The notes under the pieces are model-generated. The model was not told where the DNA came from. It worked only from the letters and a program-made list of their open reading frames with translations, and did not search any database. A program made the position numbers and the translations under genes. Below are positions 1-7,079 of a stretch of 7,543 bases of DNA, in pieces; position 1 is the first letter of the stretch; each line of letters starts with the position of its first letter. The DNA comes from JANLSO01 sp031362405 (GTDB lineage Bacteria; Actinomycetota; Thermoleophilia; Miltoncostaeales; Miltoncostaeaceae): positions 1 through 7,543 of the forward strand of contig JANLSO010000092.1 of NCBI GenBank assembly GCA_031362405.1, read 5' to 3'.

Positions 1-44
1 GTCGCGGTCCGGTTCACGTCCCTCCTTCCCGACATCAGGCCGGC

Positions 45-52
45 AGGAGAGG
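45..52 (+). promoter_or_regulatory. Ribosome binding site of the transposase
   Basis: The purine-rich AGGAGAGG lies 8 bases before the ATG at 61 (11 bases from its GGAG core), supporting that start. A second in-frame ATG at 79 is possible and would give a protein beginning MAPLALTDEQ, close to where family members usually begin, so the true start could be either. Confidence 0.5.
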
Positions 53-60
53 ATGGGGCG

Positions 61-1149
61 ATGCCCAGAGGACGACCGATGGCGCCACTTGCGCTCACCG
101 ATGAGCAACGCCGGACCTTGGAGGGCTGGACCAGACGGCGTACAAGCGCCCACGGCCTCGCCCAGCGGGCCCGGATGGTGTTGATGAGCGCCGACGGCCA
201 GTCCAACGCCGCCGTCGCGAAGCGGGTCGGGGTGACACCCCAGACGGTCGGTAAGTGGCGCCGCCGCTTTCTGGCCGAGGGCATCGGCGGGCTCCTTGAT
301 GAGCCCCGGCCCGGTACGCCCCGACAGATCAGCGATGAACAGGTCGAGGCGGTGATCGTCACGACCCTCGAGCAGACCCCCGTCGATGCCACCCACTGGT
401 CGACCCGTTCGATGGCCAAGGCCACCGGGCTTTCGCACGCAAGCGTCGCCCGCATCTGGGCGGCGTTCGGGCTGCAGCCGCACCGCACCGAGACGTTCAA
501 ACTGTCCAAGGACCCCTTGTTCATCGACAAAGTCCGCGATGTCGTCGGGCTCTACCTCGATCCGCCCGAGCGGGCGCTGGTGCTCTGCGTCGATGAAAAG
601 AGCCAGATCCAGGCGCTGGATCGCAGCGCCCCGATCCTGCCGATGCTTCCCACGACCCCCCAAAGGGCCACCCACGACTACACCCGCCACGGCACTACCA
701 GCCTGTTTGCCGCCCTCGATGTCGGCTCGGGGCGGGTCTACGGGCAGCTGCACCAGCGCCACCGTGCCAAAGAGTTCGGGGCCTTCCTGCGCCACCTTCA
801 CGCCCAGGTGCCGGCGGACCTAGAGATCCACCTGATCCTGGACAACTACGCCACCCACAAGACTCCCCAGATCCGGCGCTGGCTGACGCGCAACCCGCGC
901 TTTCACCTGCACTTCACCCCCACCGGGGCGTCATGGCTCAACCAGGTCGAGCGCTGGTTCTCAGAGCTCACCACCAAACGTCTGCGCCGCGGCAGCCACC
1001 GATCGGTGGTAGCCCTGCGGCGTGATATCCGCGAGTGGGTGACGCTATGGAACGAAAACCCTCGTCCCTTCGCCTGGACCAAAACAGCCGACGAAATCCT
1101 TGACTCCGTCGCCAAATATTGCATGCGAATCTCTGAGACAGGACACTAG
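61..1149 (+). CDS. IS630 family transposase
   Basis: This 362-residue protein is a DDE-type transposase that cuts and pastes its own IS into TA target sites. The N-terminal DNA-binding part has a helix-turn-helix at about residues 49-70 (AAVAKRVGVTPQTVGKWRRR) and a second winged-helix-like segment at about 115-141 ending in GLQPH, which together recognise the terminal repeats. The catalytic core has the three expected acidic residues: D178 in CVDEKSQIQALDR, D261 in LILDNYATHK and E297 in ASWLNQVERWF, with 35 residues between the second D and the E. The family signatures THDYTRHGTTSLFAALD and HFTPTGASWLNQVE are both present. Length matches the family and no frameshift is seen, so it is probably functional. 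The last residues (RISETGH) are encoded by the right terminal repeat and the stop overlaps the TA target. It stands alone, with no accessory or passenger gene visible. Confidence 0.95.
   Translation: MPRGRPMAPLALTDEQRRTLEGWTRRRTSAHGLAQRARMVLMSADGQSNAAVAKRVGVTPQTVGKWRRRFLAEGIGGLLDEPRPGTPRQISDEQVEAVIVTTLEQTPVDATHWSTRSMAKATGLSHASVARIWAAFGLQPHRTETFKLSKDPLFIDKVRDVVGLYLDPPERALVLCVDEKSQIQALDRSAPILPMLPTTPQRATHDYTRHGTTSLFAALDVGSGRVYGQLHQRHRAKEFGAFLRHLHAQVPADLEIHLILDNYATHKTPQIRRWLTRNPRFHLHFTPTGASWLNQVERWFSELTTKRLRRGSHRSVVALRRDIREWVTLWNENPRPFAWTKTADEILDSVAKYCMRISETGH
1126..1148 (+). repeat. Right terminal inverted repeat of the IS630 element (inferred)
   Basis: The stretch CTCTGAGACAGGACAC followed by TA forms the 3' edge of the transposase gene. 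Related actinobacterial IS630 transposases characteristically end in a Gly-His stop encoded by the terminal repeat, and this gene ends the same way. The matching left repeat is not in the window, so the repeat length and exact inner boundary are inferred. Confidence 0.5.
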
Positions 1150-1256
1150 CGTCACCTCACGCATGGGCGCAAATTCGACATCGTGCCTGATCCGCACATG
1201 CGCCGGGCCGGCCGAGGACGAGCCTTCGCACTGCGCAGGCGGCCCGGACCGCGTAT

Positions 1257-3239
1257 TCAGCGGTGGGTGTAGCCCAGGGCCGTGAAGAGTTTGAGCGCTG
1301 CTGCGAGATCTTTCTCAGCTTCGATGATCGCACCCTTTGCGCGTGTAAAGGCGAGTGCGTTGCCGTCGGCGCTTGCCGCCCCCAGTTGCTCATATGCGCC
1401 GGTGATTGCGGAGAGCGCCGCGACGAGACCCTTGTTTGCACGGGTTGTCGCCACATCGAGGGTAACGGGGCGCAGCGATTGTGCCGCCCCCCGGTACGAC
1501 TGCGCCAGAACCCTCGCCGCCTCGGCTTGGATGGCCGGGCTCGGGGCAGCGGCGAGCTTCGCCCGGTCGGTGGACCGCCGGATGTCGAGGCCGGTGAGCA
1601 CGCGTCGAAGGAGCTTCCCGTACTCCGGGTCAGGCCCGGGGCCGAAAACCTTGTTCTGTGCCCCGATCCTCAGCGATGTCGTGGCCGCGTCGCACGTTGC
1701 CGTCGAGGTCGCGACGCACACGACGGCCGCCCCGCCCCGATCGGTGGACACGACGACGAGGTCGAGGTTCGCCTTGCTCGACAGGCCCTTTGCGGCCAGG
1801 CTCGTGTAGCTAAGGGCGGCCAGCCGAGGAGAGAGACGGACAGGAGACGCGGATCGATTCGGGGTGATCCCCTTCGGCAAGAGCGTCGGCTTCTCGGCAG
1901 TCAGGAGACCGACGATCAGGCCGGATCCGTCAGGACCCGTCGCACCGGCCGTGGCACCAGTGAAGGCAAGGCCCGAGGGAGTCGCCGGCACCGCGACGGC
2001 CCATGTCTCGGGCACGTCGATCGAAAGGCCTTGCGTGGAGACGGCCCGCACCCCTTCGGGTGGCGGCGGTGAATCGCCGCCACCAATCATCTGGCCGGCC
2101 ACGCCGCCGACCGCTGCGAGGCCGATGATGCCGGCGACCACCGCGACCTGATGTCTGCGGTCAGCACGCATGTGGGCGGGAAGCGCTCGTGGCCGGGTTT
2201 CCGCCTCGGCCTCCGGTGCGATGAGTGTGCCGGGTGGGGGCGACCACGGCCCGGGGATGGGGCTGCCGGGGCCGATCGTGGGAGCCGGGGTTATCCGGTC
2301 GGGGGGAGGTGGTATTGCGGGGTCCGACAGCAGCGCCACGGGCGCGGACGATGCGATCTCGGTCTCGGGATGGGAAGCCGTCCGGGTCGAGCTGCGGACA
2401 CCCACCGCGGCTCGCAGCGCTGCCGCCATCGCCGCGGCCGACTCGAATCGCTCCGTCGGATCCTTCGCCAGCGCTCGCATCAGCACGTCTGCAGCAGCAT
2501 CGGGCAGCAGCGGGGCGATCTCCCGCGGGTCGGGTACCGGTAGAGCGATGTGGATGAACGCCGCCGCGGGGCTGTCGTCTTCGGCAACGTGGGGAAGCCG
2601 CCCCGTCGCGGCCTCGAAGAGGACCGCCCCGAGGGCGTAGAGATCGGTCTGCGGGGTGATCGTCCGCCCCAGGGCCTGCTCGGGAGCCCAATAGCCAGGA
2701 GTGCCCATCACGACCCCGGTGCGGGTGGTCACGCTCACACCGCTCCGGGCCGCGCCGCCGGCAAGGCGCGCGAGGCCGAAGTCGGCCACCCGCGCACGGT
2801 CGCCCGCCTCGACGAGAATGTTGCTCGGCTTGATGTCCCGATGGACAACGCCCTCGGCGTGGGCGGCCTGAAGGGCGTCGCAGACCTCCGCCCCGATCGC
2901 CACGCACCGCGACCACGGCATCGGCGTGCGCGCCATCAGCCGATCGAGAGGTTCCCCGGGGACGTACTCGAGTACCAAATAGAGCTGATTCGGCGGCACG
3001 CGCAGAATGTCGTAGAGGGCGATGATCCCGTGATGGCGAAGCCGCGCCAGCGCCCGCGCCTCGCGCCGAAACCGCGAGACGAGTTCCGGGTCGGCCGCCA
3101 GATGTGGCAGCAGCGACTTGATGGCCACGTCACGCTCGAGCTCGTGGTCCCAGGCGCGGTAGACCTCGCCCATGCCGCCACGGCCGAGGCGCGCCCGCAG
3201 CTCGTAGCGCTCGACGAGCGTCGAGCCGATGTCGATCAC
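1257..3239 (-). CDS. Transmembrane Ser/Thr protein kinase with novel ectodomain
   Basis: This is a Hanks-type (PknB-like) membrane kinase that phosphorylates proteins on Ser/Thr, probably in response to an outside signal. From the GTG at 3239 (660 residues) the kinase domain spans about 12-280. It has the glycine loop GRGGMG (19-24), VAIK lysine K41, helix-C E60, HRD catalytic D135, DFG D153 and APE 185-187. Activation-loop threonines T171, T172 and T174 are candidate autophosphorylation sites. A Pro-rich linker (about 290-355) leads to one membrane helix (about 365-387). The outside part has a beta-rich section (about 397-527, with C508 and C516) and a helical tail (about 537-660); there are no PASTA repeats. 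I recognise no ligand domain. A GTG at 3263 would add 8 residues, but it has no ribosome site, whereas AGGGTGGG precedes 3239 and MIDIGSTLVERYEL is a normal kinase start. The gene is divergent from the aldo/keto reductase and convergent with the IS. Confidence 0.93.
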   Translation of the reverse strand: MIDIGSTLVERYELRARLGRGGMGEVYRAWDHELERDVAIKSLLPHLAADPELVSRFRREARALARLRHHGIIALYDILRVPPNQLYLVLEYVPGEPLDRLMARTPMPWSRCVAIGAEVCDALQAAHAEGVVHRDIKPSNILVEAGDRARVADFGLARLAGGAARSGVSVTTRTGVVMGTPGYWAPEQALGRTITPQTDLYALGAVLFEAATGRLPHVAEDDSPAAAFIHIALPVPDPREIAPLLPDAAADVLMRALAKDPTERFESAAAMAAALRAAVGVRSSTRTASHPETEIASSAPVALLSDPAIPPPPDRITPAPTIGPGSPIPGPWSPPPGTLIAPEAEAETRPRALPAHMRADRRHQVAVVAGIIGLAAVGGVAGQMIGGGDSPPPPEGVRAVSTQGLSIDVPETWAVAVPATPSGLAFTGATAGATGPDGSGLIVGLLTAEKPTLLPKGITPNRSASPVRLSPRLAALSYTSLAAKGLSSKANLDLVVVSTDRGGAAVVCVATSTATCDAATTSLRIGAQNKVFGPGPDPEYGKLLRRVLTGLDIRRSTDRAKLAAAPSPAIQAEAARVLAQSYRGAAQSLRPVTLDVATTRANKGLVAALSAITGAYEQLGAASADGNALAFTRAKGAIIEAEKDLAAALKLFTALGYTHR

Positions 3240-3314
3240 GTCGACCCACCCTGGGAGAAGCACGTCACAACGGGATCATCGCGCATCATGCGGGGCACGT
3301 CATAAGGAGGGCCT

Positions 3315-3345
3315 TTGTTTTTGCGTCCCGGGCACCGGGTAGCGT
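3315..3345 (+). promoter_or_regulatory. Candidate promoter of the aldo/keto reductase gene
   Basis: TTGTTT (3315-3320) and TAGCGT (3340-3345) resemble -35 and -10 boxes, with a long 19-base spacer. The spacer contains a short inverted repeat, CCCGG-GCA-CCGGG (3327-3339), that could bind a regulator. A start site near 3352 would leave a leader of about 29 bases before the GTG at 3381. Both boxes are weak matches in high-GC DNA, so this is tentative. Confidence 0.28.
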
Positions 3346-3366
3346 GTTGTGGATCGTCGTCACCCG

Positions 3367-3373
3367 TAAGGAG
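3367..3373 (+). promoter_or_regulatory. Ribosome binding site deciding the aldo/keto reductase start
   Basis: TAAGGAG sits 7 bases before the GTG at 3381, an ideal spacing. It supports that GTG over the in-frame TTG at 3315, since the protein from 3381 begins MQLRYLGRTGLQVS, the usual N-terminus of this family. Confidence 0.75.
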
Positions 3374-3380
3374 CCCACTC

Positions 3381-4448
3381 GTGCAGCTGAGATACCTCGG
3401 TCGGACCGGTTTGCAGGTCTCGGCACTGTCGTTCGGTGTCATGACGTTCGGTGGTGCGCGCAGCCCCTTCTTCCAGTCGGTCGGCACGACCGAGGTCGAT
3501 GAAGCCCGACAGCAGGTGGATATCTGCCTCGAGGCCGGGGTGAACCTCTTCGATACCGCCGACGTGTACTCCAACGGTGCGTCGGAGGAGATCCTCGGCG
3601 AGGCGCTCGGCGCACGGCGCAGCGACGTCATCCTTGCGACCAAACTGCACGGGTCGACGGGCGGGCCGAACGATGGCGGGCAGTCACGCCACCACATCGT
3701 CCGGGCCTGCGAGGCCAGCCTTCGCCGACTGGGCACCGACTGGATCGACCTCCTGCAGGTTCATGGCTTCGACGGGATGACCGATCTCACCGAAACCCTG
3801 CGGGCCCTCGACGACCTCGTGACCTCCGGCAAGGTTCGCTACCTGGGCTGCTCCAACTACTCGGCCTGGCACCTCATGAAGGCGCTGGCGATCTCCGAGC
3901 GTGAGCATCTGGAGCGCTTTGCGTCGGTGCAGGCGCACTACTCACTCGTCGCCAGGGAGCTCGAATACGAGATCGTGCCCCTGTGCCTCGACCAAAACGT
4001 GGGAGTCCTGGTGTGGAGCCCGCTGTCGGGCGGCTATCTCAGCGGCAAGGTGCGCCGCGGCCAGGCCGCACCCGAGGGGTCGCGTACCCAGGCGTGGGGG
4101 CCTCCTGGAGGCCTTGCCGACGAGGAGAGCGCGCTCAACACGATCGACGCGCTTGTGGAGGTCGCCGAGGCCCGTGGGGTGAGTGTCGCCCAGGTCTCCC
4201 TGAACTGGCTGTTGGCGAAGCCAGGGGTGACGTCCCTCGTCGTCGGCGCCCGTGGCGACGACCAATTGCGCGACAACCTCGCGGCGGCGTCCTGGTCGCT
4301 CGCCGCCGCCGAAGTCGCCCGCCTTGATGAGGTCTCCGCGGGTCGTCCGCCGTACCCCTACTGGCACCAGCTCCGCTACAACGCCGACCGCCTCAAAGAG
4401 CCCTGGTCGCTCAGCCCGGGCGCGGCGGGGCCTACCGCGTCGGGTTGA
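3381..4448 (+). CDS. Aldo/keto reductase (YajO/Kv-beta-like group)
   Basis: This 355-residue cytosolic NADPH-dependent oxidoreductase has a TIM-barrel fold and reduces carbonyl compounds to alcohols; the real substrate cannot be read from sequence. The catalytic tetrad is complete: D58 and Y63 in LFDTADVYSNGASEEILG, K88 in LATK and H128 in LLQVHGFD. The N-terminus MQLRYLGRTGLQVSALSFG is the classic first strand. Cofactor-side motifs also fit: GCSNYSAW, WSPLSGGYLSGK, and a C-terminal VVGAR followed by DNLAAASWSL, which matches the nucleotide phosphate-binding region. The length is normal and nothing is missing. It starts with GTG, chosen because of the ribosome site 7 bases upstream and the family alignment. 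It is transcribed away from the kinase gene. The next gene on the same strand begins 252 bases later with its own regulatory region, so I treat this as a single-gene unit. Confidence 0.95.
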   Translation: MQLRYLGRTGLQVSALSFGVMTFGGARSPFFQSVGTTEVDEARQQVDICLEAGVNLFDTADVYSNGASEEILGEALGARRSDVILATKLHGSTGGPNDGGQSRHHIVRACEASLRRLGTDWIDLLQVHGFDGMTDLTETLRALDDLVTSGKVRYLGCSNYSAWHLMKALAISEREHLERFASVQAHYSLVARELEYEIVPLCLDQNVGVLVWSPLSGGYLSGKVRRGQAAPEGSRTQAWGPPGGLADEESALNTIDALVEVAEARGVSVAQVSLNWLLAKPGVTSLVVGARGDDQLRDNLAAASWSLAAAEVARLDEVSAGRPPYPYWHQLRYNADRLKEPWSLSPGAAGPTASG

Positions 4449-4549
4449 GGATTCGCGACCTCGGTGCGGACGAAGCAGTACTCGACGCCTGAGGTGCCGT
4501 CCGACGAACGCGGCAGGGCGAGATCGGGGATACGGTCACCGTTCTGCAT
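4376..4549 (-). pseudogene. Possible minus-strand small gene or gene remnant
   Basis: An ATG at 4549 opens a 57-codon frame beginning MQNGDRIPDLALPRSSDG. The start resembles the first strand of peroxiredoxins (GDxAPDFxLPxxDG), but the peroxiredoxin-type active-site cysteine region does not follow; the only Cys is in VEYCFVRTEV. Its end overlaps the last 73 bases of the aldo/keto reductase gene on the opposite strand. It may be a decayed fragment, a small unknown protein, or simply chance in high-GC DNA, which I consider most likely. Confidence 0.13.
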
Positions 4550-4635
4550 GGGATGCTTCACCGGTTTGCAGGATGCGGTGCCGCATGGCGTGAGAGCATT
4601 GGCGGGCGCGAATCTGGTCGTTCGTAGGGCGCATC

Positions 4636-4667
4636 GCCCCGAGCCGGGGCCTACGGTATTTACCGTA
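4636..4667 (+). promoter_or_regulatory. Two adjacent inverted repeats upstream of the protease gene
   Basis: GCCCCG-AGC-CGGGGC (4636-4650) is a perfect 6-bp stem with a 3-base gap. One base later TACGGTA-TT-TACCGTA (4652-4667) is a perfect 7-bp inverted repeat. The second is notably AT-richer than its surroundings and lies 33 bases before the protease ATG, where a promoter -10 region or operator is expected. TACGGT or TACCGT inside it could itself act as a -10 box. There is no T-run after the GC hairpin, so a terminator for the preceding gene is unlikely. The regulator is unknown. Confidence 0.5.
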
Positions 4668-4700
4668 ACGCCGCTCTCTGAAAGAGGTCCTGCTATCCGG

Positions 4701-6983
4701 ATGTCCCGCGCCCTTCGTGCCCTCGCTTCTCTCGCCGCCCTCGGGTGCGTGACCGGCACTGCGGCCGCGGCTACCCCGCAAGTCCTCGTTCGGTTCGCCC
4801 CTGGCACGCCCGCCGCCGACCGGGCCGACGCGCTTGCCGGGGGTGATGTCAACGTCGCCCGGCGGATGCTCCTGCGGGGTGGATACGTCGTCGACGTCGA
4901 ACGCGGACAGACCCAAGCCCAGGCGATCGCCGCACTGGAGGGCTCCGACGACATCCTCTGGGCCGAGCCGAACGCGACCTACACCGCGTCGGTCCAGCCG
5001 ACGGATCCCTTGTTTGCGCGCCAGTGGTCGCTCACGAACACGGGGCAGCCGCTCGAAGGCGTTACCGGGCTCGCGGGGGCCGACATCGGTGCGGCAACCG
5101 CGTGGGACACCACGACCGGCAGCCCGACCGTCTCGGTGGGGATCGTCGATACCGGCATCGCGCTCGACCAGCCTGATCTGGTCCCGAATCTGCGCCCCGG
5201 GTACGACTTTGTGAGCCGGGATGAGATCGCCTCCGACCTCGACGGCCACGGGACATTCGTCGCGGGTATCGTCGGCGCCCGCGGCGGCGACGGGGTTGGT
5301 GTGGCCGGGGTCGCCTGGTCGGCGGGTCTGGTGCCCCTGCGGGCGCTCGACGCGGAGGGCCGGGGGACGGCCGCCGATGTCGCCGATGCCTTTCGCGACG
5401 CCGGTCGGCGCGGTCTTCCGATCGTGAACGCCAGCCTCGGAGGGCCGAACTTCTCGCAGGCCATCGCCGACTCCATCGCCGCCAGTCCGCGGACGCTGTT
5501 CGTCGTGGCCGCCGGAAACGAGGCCCGCGACGTCGATCTCCAGCCCTCGTATCCCTGCTCGTTGCCGGCCGAGAACGTGGTCTGCGTGGCCGCGAGCGAT
5601 CAGGCCGATGCGCTCGCGCCGTTTTCCAATGTCGGCGTCCGGGGGGTCGATCTGGCCGCTCCGGGCGTGAACGTCCTCGGGCCCCAACCGGCGATCGGCG
5701 CGCCCGTCGTGGCCGACGACTTCGAGCGGGAGATCGCCACCACCTGGTCGCTCGAGCCGAGCACCGGGTGGCTCCAGACCAAATCGGCACGCTTCTCGGG
5801 GTTGGCGAGCATCGGCGTGCAGGGCAACGGCCCGGCCGGGGTCGTGAGTGAAGACATCGCTCGCCTCGTCGCACCGATCGATCTGACGGGCCGTATGGGC
5901 TGCCGGGTCTCGATGCGCCTGCGCGTCGATGCGGGCTCGGGCGCGGCCGTCGCCCTCGACGCGTCGCGCGACGGCGCCTCGTGGACCGAGCTCAGCCGCA
6001 CCCAAAGCTCGACTCAGGGCAGGTTCGTCCTTCAGAACGCCTACCTCGGCGCCCTCGATGGTGCCGCCTCGGTGCAGCTGCGGTTGCGGTACCTCGCACG
6101 GGGGCTGGGCGGCGCGGCGTTCGTCGACGACCTCCAGGTTGCCTGCCTCGGGGGGACGTACGGAGACGACGACTACGCCGTCGAGAGCGGGACCTCGTTC
6201 GCGTCGCCCCACGTGGCCGGAGTCGCCGCGCTCGTCGCGTCGCGCTACCCGTGGTTCGGCCCGGCCGACATCCGCCGGGCGCTGCTCGAGGGCGTGACGC
6301 CGATCGCCTCTCTCAGTGGACGCGTCGCGTCCGGCGGACGTCTCAGCGCCCCCGGCAGCCTTACCGTCGCCGCCCGGATCGCCGAGGGGTATCGGCCCGG
6401 CGCAACAACCGGGGTGGCGCGCACGGCGACGGGCGGGATCCAGCTCGAAGGCATTGCCCAGACCCGCGGCCTCGCGGGTACGGTGCGATTCGAGTGGGGC
6501 CCGAGCACGGCCTACGGATCGACGACCGCCGAGAAACCACTGGCCGGGCTCGCGACGGATCAGGCCGCATCCGACATCGTCGGCCTCGCGGCGCGCCAGA
6601 CCTACCACTACCGGCTGGTGGTCTCCACGGTGGCCGGGGTCTCTGTCGGGGCCGACCAGACGATCACGACCGGAGCGATTGCCGCGCTACCGACAAAGTT
6701 CGGGATCCAGCGCCCGGTCAAGCTTCGTGGTGTCTGGCGGGTCACGATCACACTTCCGCGCACGGCCTTGACGGAGATCATCCTTCAGCGCCGAACGACG
6801 GTCGGCAAACCCGTCTGGAAGAAGGTCCGCGTCGTCGGTCCGCGCGATCGCCCCGCCGGTCTTTTGAATGTGCGGTTGGGCCGGTTGACGCCCGGCAGGT
6901 ACCGCGTCGTCGCCCGGTTCCCCGAGGCCCGCGTGGCCCGCAGCATCCAGTTCACCGTGCCCGCTAGGAAGAACCCCCGATGA
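4701..6983 (+). CDS. Secreted S8 (subtilisin-like) serine protease with inserted domain
   Basis: This is a 760-residue exported endopeptidase. A signal peptide (about 1-23, MSRALRALASLAALGC then AAA) is followed by a propeptide-like region (about 25-95, PQVLVRFAPGT to ILWAEPNATY) that should act as folding chaperone and inhibitor. The catalytic domain (about 105-560) has D150 in VGIVDTGIALDQPDL, H183 in DGHGTFVAGI, oxyanion N273 in VVAAGNEARD and S499 in SGTSFASPHVAG. C286 and C295 may pair. Between APGVNVLG (about 320-327) and the Ser motif sits an extra segment of about 150 residues (334-484), beta-rich, beginning ADDFE and ending AFVDDLQVACL, with C401 and C482 near its ends. A fibronectin-III-like domain (about 577-658, TYHYRLVVST) and a basic beta domain (about 665-755) follow. 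The frame stays open upstream to a GTG at 4464, but the ATG at 4701 opens the signal peptide. AGAGG lies 13 bases upstream, a weak fit. The triad is intact, so it should be active. Confidence 0.93.
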   Translation: MSRALRALASLAALGCVTGTAAAATPQVLVRFAPGTPAADRADALAGGDVNVARRMLLRGGYVVDVERGQTQAQAIAALEGSDDILWAEPNATYTASVQPTDPLFARQWSLTNTGQPLEGVTGLAGADIGAATAWDTTTGSPTVSVGIVDTGIALDQPDLVPNLRPGYDFVSRDEIASDLDGHGTFVAGIVGARGGDGVGVAGVAWSAGLVPLRALDAEGRGTAADVADAFRDAGRRGLPIVNASLGGPNFSQAIADSIAASPRTLFVVAAGNEARDVDLQPSYPCSLPAENVVCVAASDQADALAPFSNVGVRGVDLAAPGVNVLGPQPAIGAPVVADDFEREIATTWSLEPSTGWLQTKSARFSGLASIGVQGNGPAGVVSEDIARLVAPIDLTGRMGCRVSMRLRVDAGSGAAVALDASRDGASWTELSRTQSSTQGRFVLQNAYLGALDGAASVQLRLRYLARGLGGAAFVDDLQVACLGGTYGDDDYAVESGTSFASPHVAGVAALVASRYPWFGPADIRRALLEGVTPIASLSGRVASGGRLSAPGSLTVAARIAEGYRPGATTGVARTATGGIQLEGIAQTRGLAGTVRFEWGPSTAYGSTTAEKPLAGLATDQAASDIVGLAARQTYHYRLVVSTVAGVSVGADQTITTGAIAALPTKFGIQRPVKLRGVWRVTITLPRTALTEIILQRRTTVGKPVWKKVRVVGPRDRPAGLLNVRLGRLTPGRYRVVARFPEARVARSIQFTVPARKNPR

Positions 6984-6999
6984 GATGTCTCGCAACCAC

Positions 7000-7028
7000 T
7001 TGACCCGTACGAAACGCGTAACGAGGAT
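7000..7028 (+). promoter_or_regulatory. Candidate promoter of the downstream secreted-protein gene
   Basis: TTGACC (7000-7005) and GAGGAT (7023-7028) are separated by 17 bases, the ideal spacing for a housekeeping-sigma promoter. This suggests the gene starting at 7080 has its own promoter rather than relying only on read-through from the protease. GAGGA could instead be a ribosome site for an alternative GTG at 7041. Confidence 0.35.
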
Positions 7029-7079
7029 CGTCGCGCGGCCGTGCCCGAGCCCCAGCCACCCCGAACCACGGAATCGACC

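Larger units (their letters stand above)
1..1148 (+). mobile_element. IS630-family insertion sequence, left end outside window
   Basis: The element is defined by an intact IS630-type transposase gene and a right end that coincides with the last codons of that gene. IS630 elements insert at TA dinucleotides and duplicate them; a TA is present at 1147-1148, directly after the GGACAC end. The first 60 bases contain only the transposase leader. The expected complementary left end (TAGTGTCCTGTCTCA-like) is not seen there, so it should lie upstream of base 1. Because the transposase is full length and unbroken, the element may be recent and still active (inference). Confidence 0.8.

Noticed and set aside
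1206..1256. GC-rich partial palindromes between the IS and the kinase gene as a terminator
   Set aside because: The stems are only about 4 bp with no T-run on either strand, which is ordinary for this base composition.
1263..2543. Plus-strand open frames across the kinase gene
   Set aside because: They are opposite a gene with all kinase motifs intact. The translations are biased in composition and match nothing I know.
2161..2916. A 251-codon minus-strand frame overlapping the kinase domain
   Set aside because: It is a shifted reading of the kinase gene; the kinase frame is continuous, so no frameshift needs explaining.
4464..4700. An N-terminal extension of 79 residues on the protease from a GTG at 4464
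   Set aside because: It would bury the signal peptide, and it crosses the inverted repeats that look regulatory.
4536..6608. A 690-codon open frame on the minus strand
   Set aside because: It lies opposite the protease gene and its translation is Arg/Gly/Asp-rich with no domain or motif. Such long antisense frames are common in high-GC genes; the plus strand has a complete S8 triad.
5981..6967. A 328-codon plus-strand frame inside the protease gene
   Set aside because: It is extremely Arg-rich and low in complexity, as expected for an out-of-frame reading of GC-rich codons; it has no recognisable motif.
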